Positions 53,357 through 63,552 of a DNA stretch of 64,000 nucleotides are shown in pieces. A model generated the notes under the pieces. That model was given only the letters and a program-made list of their open reading frames with translations, did no database searches and was not told the DNA's origin. Source of the DNA: Zoogloeaceae bacterium (GTDB lineage Bacteria > Pseudomonadota > Gammaproteobacteria > Burkholderiales > Rhodocyclaceae); NCBI GenBank assembly GCA_024235675.1, contig JACKLZ010000002.1, positions 248,001 to 312,000 of the forward strand, written 5' to 3'. The translations under genes were made by a program, and so were the position numbers. Within the stretch, counting starts at the first letter, position 1; each line of letters begins with the position of its first letter.

Positions 53357-53743
53357 ATGAACACTGAAGCAAATTACACGAACAACCCGCTGCACGGCGT
53401 TGGCTTAAAACAGTTGCTCACCGAAATCGTCGACCACTACGGTTTTGAAATGCTATTTGCCTATTTGAATATCAATTGCTTCAACAAAAACCCTGGCATC
53501 GATTCCAGCGTGAAATTTCTCAAGAAAACAGACTGGGCGCGCGAGAAGGTCGAAGCGTTTTATCTCTATCAATTCAAGAGCCTGCCGCGAGCATCCGACG
53601 AGCAATTTGAATTGCCGCCCAGAGAACGCATCATTCCCCTGGACCAGACACCGGGCGAACCCGCTGAGTTGAGCTTTGAAGACGCCGAGAGGCTGGCCGA
53701 AAAGCGCGCCCGGAAAGCCGCTTTGCGAGGCGCTGGCTTCTGA
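53357..53743 (+). CDS. VF530-type (DUF2132) small protein
   Basis: The 128-residue protein has an N-terminal VF530 domain (about 8-75, NNPLHGVGLKQLLTEIVDHYGFEML and NPGIDSSVKFLKKTDWAREKVE). The structure of this family suggests DNA binding, though function is unproven. A low-complexity charged tail rich in Glu/Arg follows. ATG at 53357 was chosen over an in-frame TTG 12 bases upstream. Base composition in the first half is A+T-richer than the neighbours, a hint of different origin. Confidence 0.83.
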   Translation: MNTEANYTNNPLHGVGLKQLLTEIVDHYGFEMLFAYLNINCFNKNPGIDSSVKFLKKTDWAREKVEAFYLYQFKSLPRASDEQFELPPRERIIPLDQTPGEPAELSFEDAERLAEKRARKAALRGAGF

Positions 53744-53821
53744 TTCAAACCGGATGGACGCGCACAGCGAGCGTAAAGCGTCGCCTGGGCTGACGAAGGC
53801 AGCCCAGCACTCAGCCGGCGC

Positions 53822-54505
53822 TTACCGAACCAGCACACCCACCAGCCACTGTTCAACATCACGAATCTCTTCCATCACGATGCCGTGTTCGACGAAATAG
53901 GTCTGCCAGGTAATCGGGTAGCCGGCGGCTTTGAGTTGGGTGAAGGATTGCTGGGCGAAGTCGTGGGGGATGACGCCGTCGTCGCGGCCGTGAGCCATGA
54001 AGATGGGTACGTCGCGGTTGGCCTCGCTGGCTTCGGCCGCCAAGGTGTCGGCCAGCGGCAGATAGGTGGAGAGCGCGAGCACGCCGGCGAGGCGCGCGGG
54101 GTGGCGCAGCGCGGTGTGCAGGGCGATGGCGCCGCCTTGCGAGAAGCCGGCCAGCACGATGCGCTCGTCGGGAATGCCGCGGGCGTTTTCGCGCGCGATG
54201 AGCGCTTCGATCTGCGCGGCGGATTCGTGCACGCCGGCGGGGTCTTCGCGGCGCTTGGCGAATTCCTGCGAGACGATGTCGTACCAGGCGCGCATCACGT
54301 AGCCACCGTTGATGGTCACCGGCCGCATGGGCGCATGCGGGAAGACGAATCGGGTGGGCGGCAGCGCGGCTTCGTCGAAGGCGTCGACCACCGGCTCGAA
54401 GTCGTGCCCGTCGGCGCCCAGGCCGTGCAGCCAGATCACCGCATGGGTGGGTTGCGGGCCGGTTTCGATTTCAACGCAGGGCAGCAGTTCGGCAGACATC
54501 GGCAC
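53822..54505 (-). CDS. Carboxylesterase/phospholipase-type alpha/beta-hydrolase (EstB-like)
   Basis: The 227-residue hydrolase has the oxyanion segment IWLHGLGADGHDF, nucleophile elbow GFSQGG, Asp in HGRDDGVIP and His in FVEHGIVMEEI. All three catalytic residues are therefore present. Family members hydrolyse short-chain esters or lysophospholipids. The start is the ATG at 54505 or the next Met two codons later. Confidence 0.92.
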   Translation of the reverse strand: MPMSAELLPCVEIETGPQPTHAVIWLHGLGADGHDFEPVVDAFDEAALPPTRFVFPHAPMRPVTINGGYVMRAWYDIVSQEFAKRREDPAGVHESAAQIEALIARENARGIPDERIVLAGFSQGGAIALHTALRHPARLAGVLALSTYLPLADTLAAEASEANRDVPIFMAHGRDDGVIPHDFAQQSFTQLKAAGYPITWQTYFVEHGIVMEEIRDVEQWLVGVLVR

Positions 54506-54585
54506 TCCAGAATCAGATCAAAATGAACAGGCGTGTCACATTACACGAGGCGGGCATGTCATGCCGGCGACGCAGGCAGACCCAA

Positions 54586-54614
54586 CGAAAAACGCCCGGC
54601 ACTGGCCGGGCGTT
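54586..54614 (-). terminator. Rho-independent terminator after the SNF transporter gene
   Basis: Reading the minus strand, AACGCCCGGC and GCCGGGCGTT pair around a 4-base loop (54591-54614), followed by TTTTT (54588-54592 on the plus strand as A5). Confidence 0.88.
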
Positions 54615-54634
54615 CTCGGTACATCGGTTGCGAC

Positions 54635-55981
54635 TCAGAGGCTGGAGACAAACACCACCAGCACACCGATCGGCGCGACGAAGCGGACGATCAGGTTCCA
54701 CAGGGCGAAGCCACCGCTGCCGAGGTTCAACTCCTCGCGCACGCTGTCGCGGTCGAGGCACCAGCCGACGAACAGCACCGCACCGAGCGCGGTCAGCGGC
54801 AGCAGGAATTTGCTGGTCAGCTTGTCGAGCAGATCGAAGATGTTGTTGCCGAAGATCAGCACATCGCTCCACACGTTGAAGGACAGCAGCGCGGCAATAC
54901 CCAGTGCCCAGATGACGGCACTGGCGAGCAGCGTGGCGCCCACCCGGCCCAGGCGTGTGCGCTCTTGCAGCAGCTCAACCGAGGGCTCGAGCAGCGAGAT
55001 GGCCGAGGTGAGTGCGGCAAAGGTCAGCAGCAGGAAGAACATCGTGCCGAGAATGCCGCCGCCGGTGATCTCGCCGAACACCAGCGGCAGGGTGACGAAG
55101 ATCAGGCCCGGGCCGGCGGCCGGATCGAGGCCGTTGGCGAACACGATGGGGAAGATCGCCAGACCGGCGCCGAGGGCGATCACGGTGTCCATGATGGCCA
55201 CGGTGCGCGCCGCGCGCAGCAGGTCGACTTTCTGGCCCAGGTAGGAGCCGTAGGCGATCATCACGCCCATGCCCAGCGACAGGGTGAAGAAGGCGTGACC
55301 GAGGGCGGCCAGCACGACTTCGCCGGTGAGCTTGGAGAAGTCCGGGGCGAACAGGTACTCAAGCGCACGCGCAAAACCGTCGGATGCGGCACCGTATCCG
55401 ACCATCAGCGCCAGCAACACGCCGAGGGCCGGCATCAGGATCTTGGAGGCGCGCTCCAGACCCCCTGCCACACCCATCGCCACCACACCCGCGGTCAGCG
55501 CCATGAAGGCGGTGTGCCAGATGGTGAGCGAACCGGGGTTGGCGAGCATGCCGGAGAAGGCTGCACCGGCGGTGTCTTTGTCCATGCCGCTGAAACCGCC
55601 GCTGACGGCGTCGAGCAGGTAGGACAGCGCCCAGCCACCAATCACGCTATAGAAAGACAGAATCAGGAAGCCCGCCAGCGTACCGCTGACACCCACCATC
55701 ACCCAGCCCTTGCTGCGGCCATTGGCCTCGGCCAGATCGGACATGGTGTTGATGGGGTTCTTCTGACCACGACGGCCGATCATCCACTCGGCGACGATGA
55801 TCGGCAGACCGATCATGGCGATGCAGACCAGGTAGACCGCCACAAAGGCGGCACCGCCGCTCTGGCCGACCATGTAGGGGAATTTCCAGATATTGCCCAG
55901 ACCGACCGCCGAACCGACCGCGGCGAGCATGAATCCCATGCGCGACGACCACTGATCGTGGCCTTGTTTGAGTGCTGACAT
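54635..55981 (-). CDS. Sodium:neurotransmitter symporter (SNF) family transporter
   Basis: The 448-residue membrane protein has the LeuT-fold start WSSRMGFMLAAVGSAVGLGNIWKFPY, the sodium- and substrate-binding region of helix 1. It has 11-12 hydrophobic helices, usual for bacterial SNF proteins. These take up amino acids, often Trp, Tyr or branched chain, with Na+. The ATG at 55981 was chosen; longer in-frame sequence upstream is not conserved. It follows the dehydrogenase gene with 122 bases between. Confidence 0.92.
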   Translation of the reverse strand: MSALKQGHDQWSSRMGFMLAAVGSAVGLGNIWKFPYMVGQSGGAAFVAVYLVCIAMIGLPIIVAEWMIGRRGQKNPINTMSDLAEANGRSKGWVMVGVSGTLAGFLILSFYSVIGGWALSYLLDAVSGGFSGMDKDTAGAAFSGMLANPGSLTIWHTAFMALTAGVVAMGVAGGLERASKILMPALGVLLALMVGYGAASDGFARALEYLFAPDFSKLTGEVVLAALGHAFFTLSLGMGVMIAYGSYLGQKVDLLRAARTVAIMDTVIALGAGLAIFPIVFANGLDPAAGPGLIFVTLPLVFGEITGGGILGTMFFLLLTFAALTSAISLLEPSVELLQERTRLGRVGATLLASAVIWALGIAALLSFNVWSDVLIFGNNIFDLLDKLTSKFLLPLTALGAVLFVGWCLDRDSVREELNLGSGGFALWNLIVRFVAPIGVLVVFVSSL

Positions 55982-56103
55982 GTGTTGCTGTCTCCTTCCT
56001 TGATTGTCATGACAGTTCCCCGCACACGCGCAGCTCAGCGCGGGGAGATTCGGCCGGATCACGCTTCTTTGTGTGGTGTCGTGTTCCGGCCGGCTTCAGA
56101 TGC

Positions 56104-57156
<1,053 letters not shown>

Positions 57157-57274
57157 GGTGTGTCTCCTTCCTTCTTGGTATGGGCACCCGTCACGGATAC
57201 CCGAATGGATGCAGCACGCCCGCCGCCATCTCTTGTGGCGACTTGGGCGGGCGTGCTGCGGGGTTTTAAACGAC

Positions 57275-60200
57275 CTAGGTAGTGGCCTTCGGCGTGTGGC
57301 GCAGCACCTGAGCAGCGCCCAACGTGCTCTTGCCTTCGAAGCGCGCCATCAGCGTTTTCTGCTGAATGCGGGCGTGCTCGACGTAGCGCTCACGCACATG
57401 GCCGAAGCCACGCATCTGATCGGGCAGGTTGGCCAGTTCGACCGCCACTTCGTGGTTGCCCGGCTTGAGGCCGGCCAGCACGGCGTCGATCAACGCCTCG
57501 TACTCGGTAATCAGCGCACGATCGAGCTTGCGGTCGGCGCTGCGGGCAAACGGGTCGAGTGCACCACCGCGCAGATGCTTGAAACGGGCCATCAGACGCA
57601 TGGCCTTGAGCATCCACGGGCCATAGGCACGCTTCTTCAGATGACCGGTGGTGGCGTCCTTGTCGGCCAGGAGCGGCGGCGCCAGATGGAAGACCAGCTT
57701 GTAGTCGCCTTCGAACTGATCCTCGACGCGCTGCAGGAAGTCACTATCGGTGTACAGACGCGCCACTTCGTACTCGTCTTTGTAAGCCAGCAGCTTGTAG
57801 TAGCCACGCGCCACGGCTTCGGTCAGCAGGGTGATGCCCGGCGAGACAGCCTCTTCGGCCTTGCGCACGGTGTTCACCAGCGCCAGATAACGATCAGCGT
57901 AGGCCGCGTCCTGATAGGCGGTGAGCTGCTCTTTACGACGAGCAATCACTTGATCGACCGTGGTCGACAACTGGTGATGCGCCGGCACCTGCGCCGGCTG
58001 GGCAGCCTTGGCCACCACAGCCATATCGACGGCAGCCGCACGGCCCCACTGGAAAGCGGCGATGTTGGCTTTGACCGCCGCACCGTTGATCTCGATGGCG
58101 CGGATGATGGCGTCACGGCTCAGCGGCACCAGGCCTTTTTGCCAGGCGTAGCCGAGCATGAACAGGTTGGTGGCAATCGCGTCACCCATGATCGCCGTGG
58201 CCAGGCGCGAGGCATCCAGGAAGTCTACCTTGTCCGCGCCGACGGCCTCGGCGATGCGCGCTTCCATCCCGTCCTGCGGGAACTGCGGGTCCGGATATTT
58301 CTGTACATCACCACTGCGAGCCTGAGCGGCAAAGCCACGCACGAAGTCACTGGTATTGCTCTTGTCGCTGTTGATGACCACGCGGGTGTGCTCGTTGCGC
58401 ATCTTGGCAATGGCGTCGTCAGAGGCGGCTACCACCAGATCGCAACCGATCACGGCATTGGCTTCACCCGCGGCAACACGGGCCGCATAGAGCGACTCGG
58501 GCTTGTCGGCGATGCGAACATGCGAGAACACCGCGCCGCCCTTCTGGGCCAGACCGGCCATGTCGAGTACCGACACGCCCTTGCCTTCGAGGTGAGCGGC
58601 CATCCCGAGCAGCGCACCGATGGTCACCACGCCGGTACCACCGACGCCGGTGATCAGCATGCTCCACGGCGCGGCCGTACCCGGCAGGGTCGGCTCGGGC
58701 AGATTGGCGAACATGGTCTCGGTCGGCGTCGCGGCCTTGCCTTTTCTGAGGGCGCCGCCTTCGATGGTGACAAAGCTCGGGCAGAAGCCCTTGATGCAGG
58801 AGAAGTCCTTGTTGCAGGCGGACTGGTCGATGGTGCGCTTGCGACCAAACTCGGTCTCGACCGGCATCACCGACATGCAGTTGGATTTCTCCGAGCAGTC
58901 GCCACAGCCTTCGCAGACCAGGTCGTTGATGACCACACGCTTGGCGGGGTCCGGGAAGGTGCCACGCTTGCGACGGCGACGCTTTTCAGCCGCACAGGTC
59001 TGGTCGTAAATGATCGCGCTGGTGCCGGCAACTTCGCGCAGCTCACGCTGGACGGCGTCGAGCTCGTCGCGATGGCGGATCGGGGTGTGGGCCGGCAGGC
59101 CAACGTCACCGGCGTACTTCTCAGGCTCGTCGGTCACCACCACCATGTTGTGGATGCCTTCGGCAGCGATCTGGCGGGCGATGATCGGCACGCTCAGCTG
59201 GCCGTCATGCGGCTGGCCACCGGTCATGGCGACGGCGTCGTTGTACAGAATCTTGTAGGTGATGTTCACGCCCGCAGCGATCGACTGACGAATCGCCAGC
59301 AGGCCGGAGTGCATATAGGTGCCGTCACCCAGGTTGGCAAACACGTGCGGGGTATCGGTAAACGGTGCCTGACCGACCCAGGGCACACCCTCGCCGCCCA
59401 TCTGGCAGAAGGTCTGCGTCGATTCGGGCGACAGCCAGGTGGCCATGTAGTGGCAACCAATACCGGCCAGCGCCTTGGAGCCTTCGGGCACCTTGGTGGA
59501 CGAGTTGTGCGGGCAGCCCGAGCAATAGTGCGGAATGCGGGCGATGGCACGGTTCGGCTTGGCCAGCGCGGCCTCCTTGGCTTCGAGGAAAGCCAGACGC
59601 GCAGCGATGCGATCCGAGGTGTAGTAACGGGCGATACGCGCGGCGATGACGCGGGCGATCATCGCCGGGGTCAGCTCACCGGCGGCCGGCAGCAGCCAGT
59701 CGCTGTGCGGCAGCGACCATTCACCTTTCTCGTCGAACTTGCCGATCACGCGCGGGCGGGCCGACTCGCTCCAGTTGTACAGGCCCTCTTTGAGTTGGTA
59801 CTCGAGGAACTGACGCTTCTCCTCAATGACCAGCACTTCTTCGAGCCCCTCGGCGAACTCGCGCACGCCTTCGGCTTCGAGCGGCCAGACCATGCCGACC
59901 TTGTACACACGCAGGCCGATCTTGGCGGCCACGGCCTCGTCGATGCCCAGGTCTTCGAGCGCCTGACGCACGTCGAGGTAGCTCTTGCCGCTGGTCATGA
60001 TGCCCAGACGCGCGTTCGGGCTGTCCATCACGACTTTGTTCAGCTTGTTGGCGCGGCAATAGGCCAGCGCGGCGTACAGCTTGTGATGCAGCAGACGCTT
60101 TTCCTGCACCAGCGGGGGATCGGGCCAGCGAATGTTCAGGCCGTCGGCCGGAATCGGGAAGTCGGTCGGGATGATGGTTTCGACCGCGAAGGGGTCGACG

Positions 60201-60868
60201 TTCACCGAGGCGGAGGTCTCAACGGTATCTGCCAGGGCCTTGAAGGCCACCCAACAGCCGGAGTAACGCGACATGGCAAAACCATGAATACCCATGTCCA
60301 GGTATTCCTGGATATCGGCCGGGGCCAGCACCGGCATCATCAGCGCCTTGAACACATGCTCGGTCTGGTGCGGCAGGGTCGAAGACTTGGCCGCGTGGTC
60401 GTCGCCGGCAATCGCCAGCACACCACCGAACCTGGACGTACCCGCTGCGTTGGCATGGCGGAACACGTCACCCGTGCGGTCCACGCCCGGGCCCTTGCCG
60501 TACCACATGGCAAACACGCCATCGTACTTGGCGCTGGGGTCGAGGTTGACCTGCTGGGTGCCCCACACTGCGGTGGCGGCGAGGTCTTCGTTGATACCGG
60601 CCTGGAACTTGATGTGGTTCGGTTCGAGGAATTTCTTCGCCCGCCAGAACTCATGGTCCACGTTACCCAGCGGCGATCCGCGATAGCCACTGACGAAACC
60701 GGCGGTGTTCAGCCCGTCGCGCTCATCGCGTGCACGTTGCAACATCGGCAGGCGAACCAGCGCCTGGGTGCCGTTCAAATAGACGCGCCCGCTGGGCAGC
60801 GTATATTTGTCGTTCAGGGTTACTGCGCGCAGTGCGCTCGCTTCTGCATCCTTGTGGGGTGCGTTCAT
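57275..60868 (-). CDS. Indolepyruvate (arylpyruvate) ferredoxin oxidoreductase, fused IorAB type
   Basis: The 1197-residue enzyme oxidatively decarboxylates aryl 2-oxo acids to acyl-CoAs. The N-terminal part holds the pyrimidine and ThDP domains (GDG...N, about 514-552). Cys motifs CSGCP (449-453), CEGCGDC (652-658) with Cys664, and Cys685/691/696 suit Fe-S clusters. The C-terminal gamma-like domain starts at about 725 (LITGVGGTGVVTIGALLG). The fused form is typical of proteobacteria. It probably turns phenylpyruvate or indolepyruvate from the neighbouring dehydrogenase into arylacetyl-CoA. Confidence 0.93.
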   Translation of the reverse strand: MNAPHKDAEASALRAVTLNDKYTLPSGRVYLNGTQALVRLPMLQRARDERDGLNTAGFVSGYRGSPLGNVDHEFWRAKKFLEPNHIKFQAGINEDLAATAVWGTQQVNLDPSAKYDGVFAMWYGKGPGVDRTGDVFRHANAAGTSRFGGVLAIAGDDHAAKSSTLPHQTEHVFKALMMPVLAPADIQEYLDMGIHGFAMSRYSGCWVAFKALADTVETSASVNVDPFAVETIIPTDFPIPADGLNIRWPDPPLVQEKRLLHHKLYAALAYCRANKLNKVVMDSPNARLGIMTSGKSYLDVRQALEDLGIDEAVAAKIGLRVYKVGMVWPLEAEGVREFAEGLEEVLVIEEKRQFLEYQLKEGLYNWSESARPRVIGKFDEKGEWSLPHSDWLLPAAGELTPAMIARVIAARIARYYTSDRIAARLAFLEAKEAALAKPNRAIARIPHYCSGCPHNSSTKVPEGSKALAGIGCHYMATWLSPESTQTFCQMGGEGVPWVGQAPFTDTPHVFANLGDGTYMHSGLLAIRQSIAAGVNITYKILYNDAVAMTGGQPHDGQLSVPIIARQIAAEGIHNMVVVTDEPEKYAGDVGLPAHTPIRHRDELDAVQRELREVAGTSAIIYDQTCAAEKRRRRKRGTFPDPAKRVVINDLVCEGCGDCSEKSNCMSVMPVETEFGRKRTIDQSACNKDFSCIKGFCPSFVTIEGGALRKGKAATPTETMFANLPEPTLPGTAAPWSMLITGVGGTGVVTIGALLGMAAHLEGKGVSVLDMAGLAQKGGAVFSHVRIADKPESLYAARVAAGEANAVIGCDLVVAASDDAIAKMRNEHTRVVINSDKSNTSDFVRGFAAQARSGDVQKYPDPQFPQDGMEARIAEAVGADKVDFLDASRLATAIMGDAIATNLFMLGYAWQKGLVPLSRDAIIRAIEINGAAVKANIAAFQWGRAAAVDMAVVAKAAQPAQVPAHHQLSTTVDQVIARRKEQLTAYQDAAYADRYLALVNTVRKAEEAVSPGITLLTEAVARGYYKLLAYKDEYEVARLYTDSDFLQRVEDQFEGDYKLVFHLAPPLLADKDATTGHLKKRAYGPWMLKAMRLMARFKHLRGGALDPFARSADRKLDRALITEYEALIDAVLAGLKPGNHEVAVELANLPDQMRGFGHVRERYVEHARIQQKTLMARFEGKSTLGAAQVLRHTPKATT

Positions 60869-60973
60869 GGACCGTCTCCTCCATTGTATGGGTTGGCCTT
60901 GTTTTACAGATGATAGGAAAGGATTCCGTTATCGTAAAATCACAAGAATTCTATTTAGGTATCAATAAAAGTA
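60869..60973. promoter_or_regulatory. Divergent promoter region, oxidoreductase / LysR
   Basis: The 105-base A+T-rich gap contains the small palindromes GGAA-N4-TTCC (60916-60927) and AGAATTCT (60945-60952). It is a likely site for autoregulation by the adjacent LysR protein. Confidence 0.4.
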
Positions 60974-61879
60974 ATGGCAAGTGAAATCACGCTCCGCCAG
61001 CTGCGCTACTTCACCGCCGCCGCCGAAACCGGGCAGTTCTCGATGGCGGCGGCAAAGATGTTTGTGTCGCAGTCGGCCATCACCAATGCCATCTTGCTGC
61101 TCGAAGAGCGTCTGGGTGTAAAGCTGTTTGATCGCCTGCCCCACGGCGTTGTCCTCACCGCCGAAGGCCACCGCTTTTATCAGCACGCGGGAAACATCCT
61201 CGACTCGGTGCGAGACGCCCTGCGCGAACCGCGTTTCTGCGCCGACAGCCTCAGCGGCAGCATCCGCATCGCCGCCACCTACACCGTGCTGGGCTACTTT
61301 CTGCCGCCCTTGTTTTCGCGCTTTCGCGCCACCTACCCGGAAGTGGACCTGGACCTGCACGACATGGGCAGGCTGGAAGTGGAAGCCGCCGTAGCGTCCG
61401 GCAAGCTGGAATTGGGCGTGGTCGTACTCTCAAACGTAGAGCACCCCGAGCGCTTCGGCCACCATGTATTGATGCGCTCACGCCGACAGCTGTGGGCCGC
61501 GGCCGGCCATCCGGTGTTGCAAACACCCTACCCCTCGCTGGCCGACATCGCCAGGCAGCCTTACATTTTGCTCACCGTCGACGGCGGCGAAGACGCCAAC
61601 CGCCGCTTCTGGATCAACAACGGCCTGGAGCCCCGCGTGGCCTTTCGCACCAGCGTGATGGAAGCCGTGCGCGGCATGGTGGCTCACGGCTTTGGCGTCA
61701 CCATCCTCAGCGACATGGTCTATCGCCCGTGGTCACTCGAAGGCAAAAAGATCGAAGCCCGGCCGATTCTCGATGCCGTGCCGCACATGGAAGTCGGCCT
61801 GATCTGGCCGAAAGACGCCAAGCTCTCAGAGCCGGCCGAGGCGCTGCGGCAGTTTCTGATTCAGGCCTGCGGCAGCTGA
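60974..61879 (+). CDS. LysR-type regulator divergent from the amino-acid module
   Basis: The 301-residue LTTR has HTH FSMAAAKMFVSQSAITNAILLLEERLG and a substrate-binding domain with AATYTVLGYFLPPLF. It resembles the CysB/OccR-like LTTR group but carries no diagnostic effector signature. Its place opposite the arylpyruvate oxidoreductase gene suggests that it controls the three minus-strand genes. The ATG has only a weak ribosome site (AAAAG). Confidence 0.85.
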   Translation: MASEITLRQLRYFTAAAETGQFSMAAAKMFVSQSAITNAILLLEERLGVKLFDRLPHGVVLTAEGHRFYQHAGNILDSVRDALREPRFCADSLSGSIRIAATYTVLGYFLPPLFSRFRATYPEVDLDLHDMGRLEVEAAVASGKLELGVVVLSNVEHPERFGHHVLMRSRRQLWAAAGHPVLQTPYPSLADIARQPYILLTVDGGEDANRRFWINNGLEPRVAFRTSVMEAVRGMVAHGFGVTILSDMVYRPWSLEGKKIEARPILDAVPHMEVGLIWPKDAKLSEPAEALRQFLIQACGS

Positions 61880-61913
61880 GTTCGGCGGCGGCGCCACTAT
61901 CGTTACCCCCGGC

Positions 61914-62060
61914 GTAGGGTGGTCAGCTTGTCTGCCCACCATTCACCGGTTGTTTGGGCTTCGCTGGTGGGCAGCAAAGCTGACCACCCTACGGCCCGGA
62001 GCCGGAGCGGGGCCGTAGGGCGGGTTTCAACCCGCCATGGCCGGCTGAAGCCGGCCCTAC
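61914..62060. repeat. Cluster of three GTAGG palindromes
   Basis: GTAGGGTGGTCAGCTT (61914-61929) is inverted at 61977-61992. GTAGG plus GGCGGGTT-TC-AACCCGCC follows at 62015-62036, and GGCCGGC-TGAA-GCCGGCC ending CTAC at 62039-62060. It fills most of the gap between convergent genes. Confidence 0.85.
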
Positions 62061-62092
62061 GAAAGCACCGTCCTCAGGGCCGGCCGGGTGAC

Positions 62093-63388
62093 TCAACGCA
62101 TCTCGAAGGCTTCCTGATGAAAGCGCACCCGCCAACGACCGAGCCCCTCGCGCAGCGCCGCCCCGAAAGCTTTCGGGCCACAGAACCACACATCGGCCGC
62201 GCCGCTCACCTTCATGCGCTCGGCACTCAGCGGCGCCTCGCGATCGGTGCTGATAACGGTCAGACGCACCGCTGGCAGGTTCGCGCATAGCGCCGTCACA
62301 CGCGACACAAAGGGATCGGTGTCGCGGTTGTGCACGCAGTAATACAGATCGGCTGCGGCCGCCGTCTGCGGGGTGCCCTGCATACTCTCCAACCAGGCCA
62401 GAAACGGCGTCACCCCCACGCCTGCTGCCACCCAGATCTGGCGCGCGCCGGAACGGGCACGACGGTGGTCGAAACAGCCATACGGTCCCTCGACCGTCAC
62501 CGGCTGCCCTGCCTGCACACGGCGAGCCAGCGTCTCGGTGTAGTCGCCAAGCGCCTTGATCTCGAAGCGCAGCCGGCCATCGCCGGCGTCGGCGCTGGCA
62601 ATGGTGAAGGGGTGCGGCCCCTCGAAGCGATCGAAGTTGAGAAACACGAACTGCCCCGCCCGGTGCCCCGGCCAGTCACCAAGTTGGCAAACCACCTCGG
62701 TCACACCCGCCGCAGGCGTCGACACCGACTCGACCGTGCCCACATGACGCCGCCGCTCGCCGATGCGCCCAAGCAGCGACATCAGCGCGGCTACCGAACC
62801 CGCCGCCGCCATGACCGCCAGCATCCAGCCGACCGGCTGCGACCAGTAGGCCACCGGCGCCAGAAAGGCCGCGTGGATCACCAGCGCCAGATACAGCACC
62901 GGCATGGCCTTGTGCAGATAGCGCCACAGGTGGAAGGGAAAGCGCTTCCACAGTGTCAGCACCAGCATGGCGAGCAAGGCGTAGATCGCCCACTCGCCAA
63001 GTTCTTCCGCCATATCGCGCAGCGCCTCCAAGATTCCGTCACCGTGCTCCTTGGGCAGGCGCCCGGCCCGCCCCCACAGTGCCTTGATGACGTCGTCCGA
63101 CATCTCCACCAGCCAGTGCAGCGCGGCAAAGCTGATCGCAAGAATGCCCGCCCACTTGTGGGTGCGGTACATCTTGTCCAGCCCACCAAAGGCGCGCTCA
63201 AGCCAGGCCGGTCGGGTCGCCAGCACCATGATCAGAGACATCAAGGAGAAGGCCCAAAGACCGGTGAGGTACATCGCCTGATGGCGAAGCATCCACGGCA
63301 GGCTGCCGGCACCCTGGCCGGGCTCAGCACCGGCCAGCGCCCAGATCAGGGCGACGCCGGCGACATAGAGTGCGAGGAAGGTTTTCAT
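62093..63388 (-). CDS. Ferric-reductase-like transmembrane flavohaem protein
   Basis: The 431-residue protein has about six helices in its first 215 residues with His pairs suited to bis-haem b ligation (KWAGILAISFAALHWL, FPFHLWRYLHKAMPVLY). It continues into an FNR-type FAD domain (about 220-315; GPHPFTIASA) and an NAD(P) domain (GVGVTPFLAW, DVWFCGPKAF). It moves electrons from NAD(P)H through FAD and haem across the membrane. The substrate may be ferric iron, oxygen or the neighbouring cytochrome; none is proven. Confidence 0.88.
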   Translation of the reverse strand: MKTFLALYVAGVALIWALAGAEPGQGAGSLPWMLRHQAMYLTGLWAFSLMSLIMVLATRPAWLERAFGGLDKMYRTHKWAGILAISFAALHWLVEMSDDVIKALWGRAGRLPKEHGDGILEALRDMAEELGEWAIYALLAMLVLTLWKRFPFHLWRYLHKAMPVLYLALVIHAAFLAPVAYWSQPVGWMLAVMAAAGSVAALMSLLGRIGERRRHVGTVESVSTPAAGVTEVVCQLGDWPGHRAGQFVFLNFDRFEGPHPFTIASADAGDGRLRFEIKALGDYTETLARRVQAGQPVTVEGPYGCFDHRRARSGARQIWVAAGVGVTPFLAWLESMQGTPQTAAAADLYYCVHNRDTDPFVSRVTALCANLPAVRLTVISTDREAPLSAERMKVSGAADVWFCGPKAFGAALREGLGRWRVRFHQEAFEMR

Positions 63389-63552
63389 GTCTTATCTCTC
63401 ATTGCCGCTACGAAGTTGTGAAGAAATCGTAGCGAGCGCAGGCAGGTCGGGCGCGGCCGGCGCGCAGCAAGCGGAATGTATATACATACATGAGCATTGC
63501 GAGCACCGCCCAAGCCCGAGATGCCAAGCGCAGTAGATTTATTCACAACTTC

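Noticed and set aside
61914..62060. GTAGG palindromes considered as ordinary rho-independent terminators
   Set aside because: They lack T-runs, and near-identical copies occur between genes of one operon, so a dispersed repeat family explains them better.
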